Shown piece after piece: positions 24,369-32,107 of a stretch of DNA of 37,147 nucleotides (its first letter is position 1; each line of letters begins with the position of its first letter). Made by a program: the position numbers and the translations under genes. The notes beneath the pieces are model-generated. The model was not told where the DNA came from. It did not search any database and saw only the letters and a list, made by a program, of their open reading frames with translations. Origin of the DNA: Gallionellaceae bacterium (lineage in GTDB: Bacteria; Pseudomonadota; Gammaproteobacteria; Burkholderiales; Gallionellaceae); contig SCUU01000052.1 of the NCBI GenBank assembly GCA_004297065.1, positions 1 through 37,147 of the forward strand. The letters run 5' to 3'.

Positions 24369-25214
24369 TCAGGTGTGTTGCGAGAGTTCGCGGTGACGCA
24401 CCAGCACTTGTTGTCCGGCTTTGAAATGGCGCGCGAGTTTTTCCGCGAGGTAGACCGAGCGGTGTTGCCCGCCGGTACAGCCGATGGCCACGGTGAGGTA
24501 GTTGCGGTTGTCGGCAATGAAGCAGGGCAGCCATTCTTCAACGAAGCGGCGGATGTCGCCGTACATTTTTTGCACAGAGGCAGTCTGCTCCAGAAATTCG
24601 ATGACCGGCGCATCGCGCCCGGTGAGCGGGCGCAGTTGTTCGTTGTAGTGCGGGTTGGGCAGGCAGCGCACGTCGAATACCAGGTCGGAATCCAGCGGCA
24701 CGCCGTATTTGAACCCGAACGACTGGAACAGCAGCGTGAGTTTGGAGCGGTCTGCCTGCACGAAATCCTTGACCCAGAAACGCAGGGTATTGGCGCCGAT
24801 GTCGCTGGTGTCGATATGGTGGCCGATGCGGCTGATCTCGTTCAATAGTTCGCGCTCTTGTTGCACGCACTCGGGCAGGGTGCGTTTATCGTCGCCCAGG
24901 GGATGGCGGCGGCGCGTTTCGGAAAAACGTTTTACCAGCGTGTCGGTTTGCGCATCGAGGAACAGCAGGTGTACATCCACGCCGCGTTGCTTGAGCTGGT
25001 CGATGTAGTGCGGCAGTTCGTGCATGCTGCCGCCGCTGCGCACGTCGATGCTCACGGCGCAGCGCGAGTAGCCGGATTGCTGCAAGTTGGCGATCAGCGC
25101 GGGCAGCAGTTCTACCGGCAGGTTGTCCACGCAATAGTAATCGCTGTCTTCCAGCACTTTGAGCGCAACGCTCTTGCCGGAGCCGGAGAGCCCGCTGATC
25201 AAAAACAATTTCAT
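24369..25214 (-). CDS. rapZ: RNase adapter protein RapZ
   Basis: A 281-residue P-loop protein. Walker A GLSGSGKS at 8-15, YYCVDNLP at 26-33, IDVRSG near 56-61, the [16 protein letters not shown] region near 178, and the C-terminal [19 protein letters not shown] that forms the RNA-binding domain. RapZ senses glucosamine-6-phosphate and guides RNase E to small RNAs in enterobacteria; in other groups it is linked to the nitrogen PTS. The stop codon is two bases before the NusG-II start, and the start overlaps the hprK stop, so the genes form a tight operon. Confidence 0.95.
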   Translation of the reverse strand: MKLFLISGLSGSGKSVALKVLEDSDYYCVDNLPVELLPALIANLQQSGYSRCAVSIDVRSGGSMHELPHYIDQLKQRGVDVHLLFLDAQTDTLVKRFSETRRRHPLGDDKRTLPECVQQERELLNEISRIGHHIDTSDIGANTLRFWVKDFVQADRSKLTLLFQSFGFKYGVPLDSDLVFDVRCLPNPHYNEQLRPLTGRDAPVIEFLEQTASVQKMYGDIRRFVEEWLPCFIADNRNYLTVAIGCTGGQHRSVYLAEKLARHFKAGQQVLVRHRELSQHT

Positions 25215-26155
25215 GCGGACTGGTCCAGCATCTGTTGTTCGTGGCGCGCGATGAATTCGTCCATCGTGTTGATGCCGCGCTGTTGCAATACGAAGTTGCG
25301 CGCGGCGGCCTCGACCAGCACGGCGAGGTTGCGCCCGGCCATCACCGGGATTTCCACTGTGCTGATCTGCACGCCGAGGATGTCTTGAAAACTGGCTTTG
25401 AACGGCAGGCGTTCCATCTTGGACAGGTCGCCGCCGCCGGGGCGATGCAGATGCACGATGAGTTTGAGACTTTTCTTGCGGCGCACGGCGGTCTCGCCGA
25501 ACATGGTGCGGATGTTGAGTACGCCCAAGCCGCGTACTTCGAGGAAGTCGCGCAGCAAATCCGGGCAGCGCCCCTCCAGTGTTTCCGGCGAGATGCGGTA
25601 CAGCTCGGTGATGTCGTCCGCCACCAGGCCGTTGCCGCGCGTAATCAGCTCGAGTGCCAATTCGCTTTTGCCTACGCCGCTATCGCCGGTAATCATCACG
25701 CCCACGCCGAGCACGTCGAGGAATACGCCGTGGCGCGTGGTGGATTCCGCCAGTTCTTTGATGATGTAGTGGCGCACCATCCACATGAGATGCACGCTGC
25801 TTTGCGGCGAGAGGAACAGGGGCGTGCGCGAGTGGTTGGCATAGGCGATCAGCTCGGGCGGGACTTCTTCCACCCCCGCGAGGATCAGGCACAGCGAACC
25901 GGAGGCTTGCAGTTGCGCGAAAGCTTCGCCCAGCGCCGCCGGGTCGAGGTTGCGCAGGTAGTCCAGCTCGGTGTTGCTGATGACCTGCACCCAGTTGGGG
26001 TGGATCAGGTTGAGGTGGCCGATGAGACCTTTGTCGGAGGCGTTGACGACCTCGCTTTCCAGCACGCGGTCGGCGCCGTCGCTGCCGGCAACCCAAGTCA
26101 GCCCCAAACGTTCCTGTTTGTCCTGAAAGAGTTTCTGGATGTAGACCTGGGCCAC
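25211..26155 (-). CDS. hprK: HPr kinase/phosphorylase
   Basis: A 314-residue bifunctional enzyme that phosphorylates and dephosphorylates HPr on serine. Walker A GDSGVGKS is at 157-164, the active-site His is in [11 protein letters not shown] (H142), and the family signature [11 protein letters not shown] lies near residue 208. The N-terminal DRTG-like domain occupies about 1-125. The start is GTG at 26155; its upstream region, including the weak AGG, belongs to the inverted-repeat element at 26159-26459. Proteobacteria use HprK with an incomplete PTS in regulation rather than sugar uptake; ptsN and rapZ flank it. Confidence 0.95.
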   Translation of the reverse strand: MAQVYIQKLFQDKQERLGLTWVAGSDGADRVLESEVVNASDKGLIGHLNLIHPNWVQVISNTELDYLRNLDPAALGEAFAQLQASGSLCLILAGVEEVPPELIAYANHSRTPLFLSPQSSVHLMWMVRHYIIKELAESTTRHGVFLDVLGVGVMITGDSGVGKSELALELITRGNGLVADDITELYRISPETLEGRCPDLLRDFLEVRGLGVLNIRTMFGETAVRRKKSLKLIVHLHRPGGGDLSKMERLPFKASFQDILGVQISTVEIPVMAGRNLAVLVEAAARNFVLQQRGINTMDEFIARHEQQMLDQSA

Positions 26156-26158
26156 GGC

Positions 26159-26459
26159 TTTAACCTAGAAACCGTAGTTGAACGAAGCGTAGTGCGTGTT
26201 CATCGCGGTGTATGGCAAGGCGCGAGAGCGTGGCTGTTGCCGCTTTAGCGGCTTTACAGCCACGGCCTGCCCCTTGCGGGTGCGACGAGGAATGGTTGTT
26301 CCATTCCGAGGAGGAATAACGCCGCCATGCGTCGCGAGGGACGTGCAATACGCTTCGTAGCGACTCACCTGATGGGTGAGCGTGGATAAATAACGTAATT
26401 CTTTTCTGTTCATTGCTTGCGTCCTCTATGGAGCGGTCAACTGCGGTTTTTAGGTTTAA
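26159..26459. mobile_element. 301-bp MITE-like element with terminal inverted repeats between ptsN and hprK
   Basis: Ends 26159-26184 and 26434-26459 are inverted repeats matching at 22 of 26 positions (shared blocks AACCTA, AAACCG, AGTTGA). Inside are further inverted pairs: ACGAAGCGTA near 26182 with its complement near 26350, and a bipartite stem (TGGCTGT 26231-26237 with ACAGCCA 26256-26262, enclosing CCGC/GCGG). The element begins 4 bases before the hprK GTG and its other end overlaps the ptsN stop codon. It has no transposase. A 15-mer from its interior also occurs at 444-458. These are the features of a miniature inverted-repeat element; transposition itself is inferred. Confidence 0.55.
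26165..26413 (-). CDS. 82-codon ORF inside the ptsN-hprK element (doubtful)
   Basis: An ATG at 26413 with GAGGA 8-12 bases upstream opens an 82-codon frame ending just before the right-hand neighbour hprK. The product is basic (many Arg and Lys in the middle), with no helix pattern, signal or known motif that I can see. The frame coincides with palindromic DNA, so composition is constrained by the repeat. It may be translated as a coupling peptide between ptsN and hprK, or may be chance. Low confidence. Confidence 0.25.
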   Translation of the reverse strand: MNRKELRYLSTLTHQVSRYEAYCTSLATHGGVIPPRNGTTIPRRTRKGQAVAVKPLKRQQPRSRALPYTAMNTHYASFNYGF

Positions 26460-26911
26460 CCTTGCCAGCTGACGAACATTTGATGGATGGCGGCGATGTC
26501 GTCGCTCGCCAGCAAACGCTCGCGGAAAGCAGTGTCGCTGAACATTTGCGCGAGTTCGCCGAGCAGCTGCAGATGCAGATCGGTCGCGCGCTCGGGCACG
26601 AGCAAGACGAAGATCAGGTTAACGGGGGCGCCATCCGGCGCATCGAAGGGAATGGGGTTTTCCGTTTTGACGAACGCGGCGACGGCCTCGCGCAGGTTTT
26701 TGATGCGTCCGTGCGGAATCGCCACGCCTTGTCCGAGCCCGGTCGAGCCCAGTTTCTCGCGCGCGAACAGGCTGTCGAACACCTGGCTGCGCGCGATCTT
26801 TTGCGAATTTTCGAACAGCAAACCGACGCGCTCGAACACGCGTTTCTTGCTGGAAGATTCCGCATCCAGCAAGATGTTTTCCAAGGGAAGAATTTTGCTA
26901 ATCAGGCTCAT
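26456..26911 (-). CDS. ptsN: Nitrogen-regulatory PTS EIIA protein
   Basis: A 151-residue EIIA-Ntr protein of the fructose/mannitol EIIA family. The phosphorylated histidine is H67 in GLGQGVAIPHGRI, and LIFVLLVPERATDLHLQLLGELA follows. It takes phosphate from the NPr/EI-Ntr relay and regulates potassium transport, carbon/nitrogen balance and often sigma-54 functions. It lies after rpoN and hpf in the classical order, but a terminator-like hairpin separates it from hpf. Its stop codon lies in the terminal repeat of the element that separates it from hprK. Confidence 0.95.
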   Translation of the reverse strand: MSLISKILPLENILLDAESSSKKRVFERVGLLFENSQKIARSQVFDSLFAREKLGSTGLGQGVAIPHGRIKNLREAVAAFVKTENPIPFDAPDGAPVNLIFVLLVPERATDLHLQLLGELAQMFSDTAFRERLLASDDIAAIHQMFVSWQG

Positions 26912-26924
26912 GTTTCCGGTACCG

Positions 26925-26953
26925 AAACAAAAGGGCGATGTTTGATCGCCCTT
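26925..26953 (-). terminator. Terminator/attenuator between hpf and ptsN
   Basis: On the minus strand AAGGGCGAT, loop CAAAC, ATCGCCCTT, then TTGTTT. It begins 7 bases after the hpf stop and would stop or reduce rpoN-hpf transcription before ptsN. Confidence 0.75.
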
Positions 26954-26959
26954 GGATTG

Positions 26960-27283
26960 TTATTCTGCTGCTGCGTGTTTGCCCGTGTCATCGTGGCGGC
27001 GCGCAGTGTTCTTTTCCTTGTGCTTGAGCACCTGGCGGTCCAGCGACTCGATCAAGGCATCGATGGCGACGTACAGATTGCTGTCCGCGGTTTCGGCAAT
27101 GATGGTCTTGCCGCTCAGATGCAGACTTGCTTCGGCCTTCTGCTGGAGCTTGTCCACCGACAGGATGACGTTGACGTCGATCACGTTGTCGAAGTGACGT
27201 TTCACTTTGTCGAGTTTGGAGACGACGTGTTCGCGGATCGCAGGAGTGATTTCGAGGTGACGTCCGGTGAGGTTGAGGTTCAT
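26960..27283 (-). CDS. hpf: Ribosome hibernation promoting factor (short form)
   Basis: A 107-residue RaiA/HPF-family protein starting MNLNLTGRHLEITPAIREHV with the beta-alpha-beta fold; KVKRHFDNVIDVNV and IIAETADSNLYVAIDALIESLDRQVLKHKEK are characteristic. The absence of a C-terminal dimerisation domain makes it the short form, acting with RMF-like factors to store inactive ribosomes. It starts 17 bases after rpoN, as in most proteobacteria. Confidence 0.95.
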   Translation of the reverse strand: MNLNLTGRHLEITPAIREHVVSKLDKVKRHFDNVIDVNVILSVDKLQQKAEASLHLSGKTIIAETADSNLYVAIDALIESLDRQVLKHKEKNTARRHDDTGKHAAAE

Positions 27284-27300
27284 GGCCTGCTCCTTTATGG

Positions 27301-28719
27301 TTAGAGGGATTTACGAAGATTCACCGGGAGGATGTTCAGTAATTCCCGGTATTTTGCCACGGTACGGCGGGCAACCAATATGCCCTGCTGTGCCAGGATT
27401 TCGGATATGCGGCTGTCGGTCAGGGGATTTTTTGTATCCTCTTCGCCGACCAGTTGCTTGATGATGGAGCGGATGGCGGTAGATGAGCACGCCCCGCCGG
27501 CTTCGGTGGAAAGACCGCTGCCGAAGAAATATTTGAGCTCGTAGATGCCGCGCGGGGTGAGCATGAACTTCTGCGTGGTCACGCGCGAAATAGTGGATTC
27601 GTGCAGCTCCAGTTGCTCAGCAATCTCGCGTAGCACCAGCGGGCGCATGCCGATATCGCCGTGCTCGAAGAACTGGCGCTGACGTTCGACGATGGCCTGC
27701 GATACGCGCAGGATGGTGTCGAAACGCTGTTGCAGATTTTTGATGAACCAGCGCGCTTCCTGCAATTGCCCGGCCATCTGTTGCGAGCTTTGCTCGTCGC
27801 GGCGTTGCAGGATGTTGGCGTAGATCTGGTTGACGCGCAGGCGCGGCATCGCTTCCGGGTTGAGGCGCGCTTTCCAGATGCCGCCGTGGCGCTCCACCAG
27901 CACATCGGGCACCACGTAATCCGCCGCGCGTTGCTCGAAAGTGGTGCCGGGCTTGGGTTGCAGATGGATGATGAGGTCTTGCGCGCAACGCAGTGCCTCG
28001 TCGTCGCAGTGCAGCGCCTTTTTCAGTTTGTTGAAGTCGCGGTTGGCGAGCATATCCAGGTGGTTCGTCACGATGCCCAGCGCCAGATCGCGCCCCGGAA
28101 CATCTTCGGGCTGGGCTTGCAGTTGCAGTGCGAGACATTCGCTCAGATTGCGCGCGCCGATGCCGGGTTCGTCCAGATGTTGCAGTTGCACCAGCGCGGT
28201 CTCCAGGTCGTCGAGCGTGACGTCGAGTTCGGCGGGCAACAGCTCGGCGATCTCTTCCAGCGCTTGTGCGAGATAGCCGTTGTCATCCAGCGCGTCGATG
28301 AGCAGGCCGATGAGTTTCTTGTCGCGCGTATCCAACTGGCTCATGTTCACTTGCCAGAGCAGATGTTCGCGCATATTGGGGCGGTCGGCGGCGATTTCGG
28401 AGTGGCCGTCATCTTCGTCGTCCGATGTGCCGGAGGCGGTGAAATTCGGCTCGTTCCAGTCCAGTTCTGCGGGTTGGCTCTCGTTCTCGGCAGTGGGCTT
28501 GGTTTCGGTCGTGCCGGCGGAAACGGCAGGTGCATCGCCATGTGCGTATGGCTGGGCGAAATCGTCTTCCTCGCGTTCGAGGAAAGGATTTTCGTCCAGC
28601 AGGCGCGCCGTTTCCTGATTGATCTCCAGCGTGGACAATTGCAATAGCTTGATAGCCTGCTGCAACTGCGGCGTGAGTGTCAGTTGTTGCGACTGTCTGA
28701 GTTGTAGCGCTGCTTTCAT
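27301..28719 (-). CDS. rpoN: RNA polymerase sigma-54 factor
   Basis: A 472-residue sigma-54. Region I is the Gln/Leu-rich start (QSQQLTLTPQLQQAIKLLQLS), which interacts with enhancer-binding proteins. Region II is acidic (about 50-115). The core-binding and helix-turn-helix region follows (HESTISRVTTQKFMLTPRGIYELKYFF), and the RpoN box ARRTVAKYREL lies near the C-terminus and reads the -24 element. It recognises GG/GC promoters such as the one before the pilin-like gene at 33825. It follows lptB by 23 bases and is followed by hpf. Confidence 0.97.
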   Translation of the reverse strand: MKAALQLRQSQQLTLTPQLQQAIKLLQLSTLEINQETARLLDENPFLEREEDDFAQPYAHGDAPAVSAGTTETKPTAENESQPAELDWNEPNFTASGTSDDEDDGHSEIAADRPNMREHLLWQVNMSQLDTRDKKLIGLLIDALDDNGYLAQALEEIAELLPAELDVTLDDLETALVQLQHLDEPGIGARNLSECLALQLQAQPEDVPGRDLALGIVTNHLDMLANRDFNKLKKALHCDDEALRCAQDLIIHLQPKPGTTFEQRAADYVVPDVLVERHGGIWKARLNPEAMPRLRVNQIYANILQRRDEQSSQQMAGQLQEARWFIKNLQQRFDTILRVSQAIVERQRQFFEHGDIGMRPLVLREIAEQLELHESTISRVTTQKFMLTPRGIYELKYFFGSGLSTEAGGACSSTAIRSIIKQLVGEEDTKNPLTDSRISEILAQQGILVARRTVAKYRELLNILPVNLRKSL

Positions 28720-28742
28720 TTTACGGTGGGATCGTTCGGGCT

Positions 28743-29465
28743 TTAGAGCTTGAAGTTTTCGCCGAGGTAGACTTTTCTGACGCCTTCATTATAGATGATT
28801 TCTTCGGGTTTGCCTTCCGCCATCACCGAGCCGGCGTTGATGATATAGGCACGGTCGCAAATGCCCAATGTTTCCCGCACGTTATGGTCGGTAATGAGTA
28901 CGCCGATGTCGCGTTCCTTGAGGAAATGGATGATCTTCTGGATGTCCAGCACGGCGATGGGATCGACCCCGGCAAAAGGCTCGTCCAGCAGGATGAAACG
29001 CGGGTTGGTCGCCAGCGCGCGCGCGATCTCGACGCGGCGGCGTTCCCCGCCGGACAGGCTGAGCGCCTGATTGTCGCGGATATGCGTGATGTGCAGGTCG
29101 TTCAACAATTCTTCCAGCCGTCCGTTCATCTCTTCCTTGTTGTAGCCCTGCAGTTCGAGTACCGCCCGGATATTTTCCGCAACGCTCAGGCGGCGGAAGA
29201 TGGATGCCTCCTGCGGCAGGTAGCCCAAGCCGAGCCGCGCGCGGCGATGGATGGGCAGATGCGTGATGTTCTGGTTGTCGATGAAGATGTCGCCGCCGTC
29301 CGCAGCGATCAGTCCGACGATCATATAGAAGCTGGTGGTCTTGCCTGCGCCGTTGGGGCCAAGCAGTCCGACCACCTCGCCGCTTTTGACAGACAGCGAG
29401 ACATCCTGCACCACGGTGCGGGAGCGATAACGTTTTTTCAGGGTGGCAGTGCGGAGTTCGCTCAT
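28743..29465 (-). CDS. lptB: LPS export ABC transporter ATPase
   Basis: A 240-residue ABC ATPase. Walker [13 protein letters not shown] at about 36-47, Q-loop region [17 protein letters not shown], signature [15 protein letters not shown], Walker [14 protein letters not shown], and the switch His in [10 protein letters not shown]. It drives lipopolysaccharide extraction by LptFG (not in the window) and transfer through LptC and LptA. The ATG at 29465 gives the family start [13 protein letters not shown]; the frame is open upstream into lptA. It begins 10 bases after the lptA stop. Confidence 0.96.
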   Translation of the reverse strand: MSELRTATLKKRYRSRTVVQDVSLSVKSGEVVGLLGPNGAGKTTSFYMIVGLIAADGGDIFIDNQNITHLPIHRRARLGLGYLPQEASIFRRLSVAENIRAVLELQGYNKEEMNGRLEELLNDLHITHIRDNQALSLSGGERRRVEIARALATNPRFILLDEPFAGVDPIAVLDIQKIIHFLKERDIGVLITDHNVRETLGICDRAYIINAGSVMAEGKPEEIIYNEGVRKVYLGENFKL

Positions 29466-29475
29466 GGCTTGTCCG

Positions 29476-30015
29476 CTATTTGGGTGCCGCGCCGGTTTTT
29501 CCGGCTTTGGGCTCACTGTTTTTGGGTTGTATCGTCGCGCGTACGCGCCCGGTATCGGGGCGTCCGCTTACCCGGAATATCTCGGTTTGCGTGCTGTAGG
29601 TGATGTGGTCGCCGCGCACTTCGTTTTGATCGCGCCTTACGCGCGCCTGCACATAAAAATCGACCGTTTCGCCGCGCGTGTCGTATTCGATGCGTTCGCC
29701 GTAGCCTTCCACGTATTCGTTCGTCTCCTCGCGCTTTTGGCGGAAGCTGGCCAAGTGTCCGGTGGCAACGCAAAACTTGTTTCCGGCGGCATCGTCGGTC
29801 ACCACCAGCTTTTCGGCGCTGAGCCGCAAGGTTCCCTGTACGAGTTCGACTTTGCCCTCGAAGGTGCTGATGTGTTTGGCGTCGTCCACGCTCAAACGAT
29901 CGGATTCGATGTGGATCGGTTTGTTGCGATCCGCTTTTTCGGCGTGGGCGGCACCCATGCCGGCGAGGAGTGCCATGCCGACCAGCAGGGCGGACTTATT
30001 TTTGAACGGGTTCAT
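29476..30015 (-). CDS. lptA: Periplasmic LPS transport protein LptA
   Basis: A 179-residue OstA-like protein with a Sec signal peptide (about residues 1-25, cleavage after AHA). The beta-jellyroll follows with [39 protein letters not shown], typical of LptA, and a Pro/Lys-rich tail. It forms the periplasmic bridge carrying LPS. Its start overlaps the lptC end by 20 bases, indicating translational coupling. Confidence 0.94.
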   Translation of the reverse strand: MNPFKNKSALLVGMALLAGMGAAHAEKADRNKPIHIESDRLSVDDAKHISTFEGKVELVQGTLRLSAEKLVVTDDAAGNKFCVATGHLASFRQKREETNEYVEGYGERIEYDTRGETVDFYVQARVRRDQNEVRGDHITYSTQTEIFRVSGRPDTGRVRATIQPKNSEPKAGKTGAAPK

Positions 30016-30589
30016 GCGTGGCGCGGACGTTGGATAAAAGGGCGATGGTGCGGGATTTGTTGTCGAGAGTCATGCCCACTGCCCGGATGGAGTCGTACGC
30101 GGTGACGAGCGTAACCGGGCGGTCGGTGTCGATGATGTCCCGCTCGGGCACGATGTGCAGGTAGTCGGTATCGAATGTCATGTCGCCTTGCTTGTCGTTG
30201 CCCAGACGCATGATTTTCACCTCGTCATAGAGGGATATTTCATCCCCGCGACTGGAGATTTTGCCGGTTTTCGCCCATGTGACCATGGGGGCGCGGTCGT
30301 TATGCAGGCTGACGAAACGCGGCATCTGCAAGTGCGTGCTGTCGTCGTCCGGGTAGTGCCACATTTTTTCCGTGGTCATCATGTAACGCGCCTGTCCCTG
30401 CTCATTGAGCGTGACGGAGGACAGTTTATCCACCTCGTAATCGATGTCGTGGCGTTTGCTGCTGTCGGGTTTGGCGGGAACCGGCTGCACTTGCTGGTTG
30501 AGCCAATAGGTGGCGGCCAGCAACAGCAACGGCGGCAGCAGCGGCAACCATGCGCGCATGCGTTCCAGCAAAGTGCGGCCATTCATCAT
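29996..30589 (-). CDS. lptC: LPS export inner-membrane protein LptC
   Basis: A 197-residue bitopic protein with one N-terminal helix (about residues 15-31, PLLPPLLLLAATYWLN) and a periplasmic LptA-like domain containing DIDYEVDKLSSVTLNEQG, PRFVSLHNDRAPMV, and a region ending in [21 protein letters not shown]. It hands LPS from LptBFG to LptA. The ATG at 30589 overlaps the kdsC stop (ATGA), which decides the start. Confidence 0.92.
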   Translation of the reverse strand: MMNGRTLLERMRAWLPLLPPLLLLAATYWLNQQVQPVPAKPDSSKRHDIDYEVDKLSSVTLNEQGQARYMMTTEKMWHYPDDDSTHLQMPRFVSLHNDRAPMVTWAKTGKISSRGDEISLYDEVKIMRLGNDKQGDMTFDTDYLHIVPERDIIDTDRPVTLVTAYDSIRAVGMTLDNKSRTIALLSNVRATHEPVQK

Positions 30590-31104
30590 TCGAGAAAGGG
30601 CGCCAATTGCGCGTTCAGCGTGCCCTGGGCGGACATGATCAGCTCGCACACCTCGCGTACCGCGCCGTATCCGCCATCGTGCTTGGTGGTGTAATGCGCG
30701 CGGTCGAGCACGGCGGTCGGCGCTTTGGGGACGGTCAAGGCCAGGCCCACGCGCGTCATCACGGGCAGATCGACCACGTCATCGCCCATGAAGGCGGCGA
30801 CTTCGGGTGCGAGCCCCAGTTTGCCGAGCAGATGCTGCATGACATCCCATTTCTTTTCGACGCCTTGGTACAAATGCGTGATGCCCAGATTCTGCGCGCG
30901 CATCTCCACGCAGCGCGAAGTGCGTCCGGTGATGATGGCCAGCTCCACGCCGGATTTTTTCAGCATCTTCAAGCCGTGTCCGTCCAGCGAGTTGAAACGC
31001 TTGAATTCCTCGCCAGAATCGGAAAGGTACAAGCCGCCGTCGGTGAGAATGCCGTCCACATCGAAGGCGATCAAACGGATGGGGAGTATCTTTTCGACGA
31101 TCAT
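30586..31104 (-). CDS. kdsC: 3-deoxy-D-manno-octulosonate 8-phosphate phosphatase
   Basis: A 172-residue HAD-superfamily phosphatase without a cap domain. The nucleophile motif is FDVDGILTDGGLYL (D at about residues 14 and 16), followed by FNSLDGHGLKMLKKSGVELAIITGRTS, the HLYQGVEKKW segment typical of KdsC, and AFMGDDVVDLPVM. It releases phosphate from Kdo-8-phosphate. It begins two bases after the kdsD stop, so consecutive Kdo steps are co-transcribed with the lpt genes. Confidence 0.96.
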   Translation of the reverse strand: MIVEKILPIRLIAFDVDGILTDGGLYLSDSGEEFKRFNSLDGHGLKMLKKSGVELAIITGRTSRCVEMRAQNLGITHLYQGVEKKWDVMQHLLGKLGLAPEVAAFMGDDVVDLPVMTRVGLALTVPKAPTAVLDRAHYTTKHDGGYGAVREVCELIMSAQGTLNAQLAPFLE

Positions 31105-31106
31105 TT

Positions 31107-32093
31107 TTAAATTACCTTGGCACGCAACAGGTCGAACATATTTAACGCGCCGACCAAACGCCGGTCGGCATCCACCACCAGCATCTGGCTGATGCGGTAT
31201 TGCTCCATGGTTTGCACCGCTTCTACCGCCAGTGCATCGGCGGCGATGCAGCGCGGGTTGCGCGACATCACCGCATCGACCGGCGTGGCGCTGAAATCCA
31301 GGCGCTTCTCCAGCGTGCGGCGCAGGTCGCCGTCGGTATAGATGCCCAGCACTTTTTGCGCGTCGTCTACGATGGCCGTCATGCCCAAGCCCTTGCGCGA
31401 GATTTCCAGCACCGCATCGGCCAGTGTGGCGTCATGCGCCACGGTGGGGATGCCTGCGCCGGAGTGCATCACATCGCGCACATGCGTGAGCAAACGCCGC
31501 CCCAGGCTACCGCCCGGGTGCGAGCGCGCAAAATCCTCTTCGCCAAAGCCTTTGGCATCCAGCAGCGCCACCGCGAGCGCATCGCCCAAGGCCAGCGCGG
31601 CAGTCGTGCTGGCGGTGGGTGCCAATCCCATCGGGCAAGCCTCTTGCGCCACGTAACCGTTGAGATGCGCATCGGCGGCGAGTGCGAGGCTAGACTTGGC
31701 ATTGCCGGTCAGGCTGATGAGTTTCGCACCCTGGCGCTTGATGACCGGCACGATGGTGAGCAGTTCCTCGCTTTCGCCGGAATAGGAAATGGCAATGAAC
31801 ACATCCTCGGCGGTAATCATGCCGAGGTCGCCGTGGCTGGCTTCGCCCGGATGCACAAAATAGGCGGGCGTTCCCGTGCTGGACATGGTCGCCGCGATCT
31901 TGCGCGCGATGTGCCCGGACTTGCCCATGCCGCTCACGATCACCCGGCCTTCGCCGGACAGGATGATGTTCAGTGCATGCAGAAAGGAATCGTCGATGCG
32001 CTGTACCAGTGCATGTAGCGCATCGGCTTCGACGCTCAATACTTTGCGCGCGAGATCCAGTGCGTTGGAAGTTGCGGAGAGCTGTTTATTCAT
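31107..32093 (-). CDS. kdsD: Arabinose-5-phosphate isomerase
   Basis: A 328-residue enzyme converting ribulose-5-phosphate to arabinose-5-phosphate, the first Kdo step. The SIS domain has GRVIVSGMGKSGHIARKIAATMSSTGTPAYFVHPGEASHGDLGMI at about 48-93 and a second phosphosugar-binding ISYSGESEEL. Two CBS domains follow (about 210-328; VMHSGAGIPTV and VMSRNPRCIAAD). A TATAAT -10 lies only 8 bases upstream of the ATG, suggesting a leaderless message; otherwise it could be read from the histidine-kinase gene, which ends 9 bases before it. Confidence 0.96.
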   Translation of the reverse strand: MNKQLSATSNALDLARKVLSVEADALHALVQRIDDSFLHALNIILSGEGRVIVSGMGKSGHIARKIAATMSSTGTPAYFVHPGEASHGDLGMITAEDVFIAISYSGESEELLTIVPVIKRQGAKLISLTGNAKSSLALAADAHLNGYVAQEACPMGLAPTASTTAALALGDALAVALLDAKGFGEEDFARSHPGGSLGRRLLTHVRDVMHSGAGIPTVAHDATLADAVLEISRKGLGMTAIVDDAQKVLGIYTDGDLRRTLEKRLDFSATPVDAVMSRNPRCIAADALAVEAVQTMEQYRISQMLVVDADRRLVGALNMFDLLRAKVI

Positions 32094-32101
32094 GGGGGCG
32101 G

Positions 32102-32107
32102 ATTATA
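32102..32107 (-). promoter_or_regulatory. -10 element directly before kdsD
   Basis: TATAAT on the minus strand, overlapping the stop codon of the histidine-kinase gene and ending 8 bases before the kdsD ATG. Transcription would begin at or next to the start codon. No clear -35 is seen. Confidence 0.4.
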
